Shown: in pieces, positions 63,294 through 64,000 of the stretch
Layout: the number at the start of each line of letters is the position of its first letter
How positions within the stretch are numbered: position 1 is the stretch's first letter
Assembly (NCBI RefSeq): GCF_002752355.1
Contig: NZ_MRAV01000014.1
Location: 496,001-560,000 of the forward strand
DNA: 64,000 nt
Direction of reading: 5' to 3'
Origin: Leucobacter sp. OLIS6
Lineage (GTDB): Bacteria; Actinomycetota; Actinomycetes; Actinomycetales; Microbacteriaceae
The notes under the pieces: model-generated
The model's database searches: none
The model's input: only the letters and a program-made list of their open reading frames with translations
Told to the model about the DNA's origin: nothing
Program-made: the position numbers and the translations under genes

Positions 63294-64000
63294 CTAGACG
63301 AACGCTCCCCCGGGACGTGCGAGGTCGGCGATGCCGCGCAGCACGGCCTGCGACACGATCCCACTCGATGCGGGCCGTTCGGGCAGCGGAGCGTTCGCGG
63401 CGGCGAAGCGGTACTCCCCTGCGGCGCCCGAGGCTTCGATCAGGTGCTCGGTGCGCGGGGCGCGGGGGTCCGCGACCAGCCGCACCTCGGTCTGCTCCCA
63501 GAGCCCGGTCGCGGCGGCGAGCGCGACGGCGACGTTGAGCGAGCTCGGGAACCGTTCGATCGCGTCCCGCACGGTGCCGGTGAGGATCCGGGTCGGTTCC
63601 GCGAGGCCGAGCAGAGAGGCTCGCTCGGCCTCGGTCATCCAGGGCTGGACGAGGGCTTCGGGGCGCTTGGTGGTGGTGAGCGAGGCCCGGGCGAGTCCGC
63701 CGTCGCGCGTCGCTGCGCGCAGCAGGTCGAGGCCGCCGATCGCTCCGGTGGAGAGGCGGCAGATGCCGGGGCCGTCGAGCAGCCGCGCGCGGTCCAGCGG
63801 GTCGGCGAGGGCGCCGATCGAGACGAGCAGCAGGTCGCGTCCCGCGGAGACGACCCGCGGACCGAGTTCGCGGGCGGCGGGGACTCCCGCGCACTCGACG
63901 ACCAGGTCGCTGGAGGCGACGGCGTCGTCGAGGTCGAGTTCGGTGATCCCCCGCGCGGTCGCGGCTCCCGGGGTGCGCACGACCGCGCCGACCAGGACGG
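63294..64000 (-). CDS. Aspartate dehydrogenase domain protein (NadX-like), N-terminus beyond window edge
   Basis: 235 codons are visible and the 5' end lies beyond 64000; the open frame continues as VLVGAVVRTPGAATARG. The end of the NAD-binding Rossmann domain (DLVVECAGVPAARELGPRVVSAGRDLLLVSIGALAD) is followed by the DUF108 catalytic domain (STGAIGGLDLLRAATRDGGL, LTTTKRPEAL, FPSSLNVAVALAAATGL). L-aspartate dehydrogenase makes iminoaspartate for NAD synthesis or oxaloacetate. An internal GTG at 63980 is not the true start. Confidence 0.82.
   Translation of the reverse strand, partial: VLVGAVVRTPGAATARGITELDLDDAVASSDLVVECAGVPAARELGPRVVSAGRDLLLVSIGALADPLDRARLLDGPGICRLSTGAIGGLDLLRAATRDGGLARASLTTTKRPEALVQPWMTEAERASLLGLAEPTRILTGTVRDAIERFPSSLNVAVALAAATGLWEQTEVRLVADPRAPRTEHLIEASGAAGEYRFAAANAPLPERPASSGIVSQAVLRGIADLARPGGAFV

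Overview
This window looks like ordinary chromosome from a high-GC Gram-positive bacterium of the Actinobacteria, most likely the family Microbacteriaceae (Leucobacter-like; the genus is inference). The reasons are the very high GC at third codon positions, frequent GTG starts, 4-nt ATGA/GTGA gene overlaps, and a run of genes characteristic of actinobacterial housekeeping synteny: DUF3000, ribonuclease D, dxs, aconitase, DUF3159, DUF3710, dut, DUF3093, DUF4193, sepH, parC, parE, DUF7455, the primary sigma factor, a PAC2 protein, lpd, sucB, DUF4191, RDD and glnA. I see no insertion sequence, prophage, integrase or CRISPR array.

Layout. 1-2.5 kb: a divergent pair of WYL-type regulator (truncated by the window edge) and epoxide hydrolase, then a small membrane protein. 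2.6-4.3 kb: a minus-strand tRNA cluster Gly(GCC)-Cys(GCA)-Val(GAC), a membrane-anchored protein with an HExxH motif, and a plus-strand tRNA-Val(CAC). 4.6-9 kb: msrA, a CpdA-like phosphodiesterase, a GNAT/DUF1990 pair, a PASTA membrane protein and a VOC protein. 8.4-11.3 kb: a PemK/MazF-like protein coupled to a ZapE/AFG1 ATPase, and an alpha/beta hydrolase. 11.4-21.5 kb: DUF3000-rnd, the fadA-fadB beta-oxidation pair, dxs and acnA. 21.7-26 kb: small conserved actinobacterial genes including dut and sepH. 26-35 kb: a type IIA topoisomerase pair (parC, parE) split by an EamA transporter, then the primary sigma factor. 35-41.7 kb: PAC2, lpd-sucB, an orphan protein, DUF4191 and RDD.

41.7-49.5 kb is a glutamine-metabolism block: glnA1 behind a GlnR-type box, a chagasin-like lipoprotein, two related unknown proteins, then glnE and glnA2. 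49.5-51.1 kb holds map and the RNase P RNA gene rnpB. 51-52.5 kb is a divergent flavin reductase/ArsR-type regulator pair. 52.5-57 kb is a methionine ABC importer operon (metQ, metN, metI) that runs on into nif3 and a coiled-coil protein. 57-64 kb has an extended GAPDH, a double universal stress protein, a sugar-epimerase-like protein, an M20 peptidase, an MFS transporter and a truncated aspartate dehydrogenase.

The most interesting non-coding signal is a ykkC-class riboswitch (the guanidine/ppGpp/PRPP superclass) on the minus strand at about 30.8-30.9 kb, directly ahead of the EamA transporter. It is followed by sequence that could sequester that gene's ribosome binding site. Other points worth attention are the HExxH membrane protein, the antitoxin-less MazF-like protein translationally coupled to ZapE, the pair of unknown proteins inside the glutamine block, and several perfect intergenic inverted repeats.
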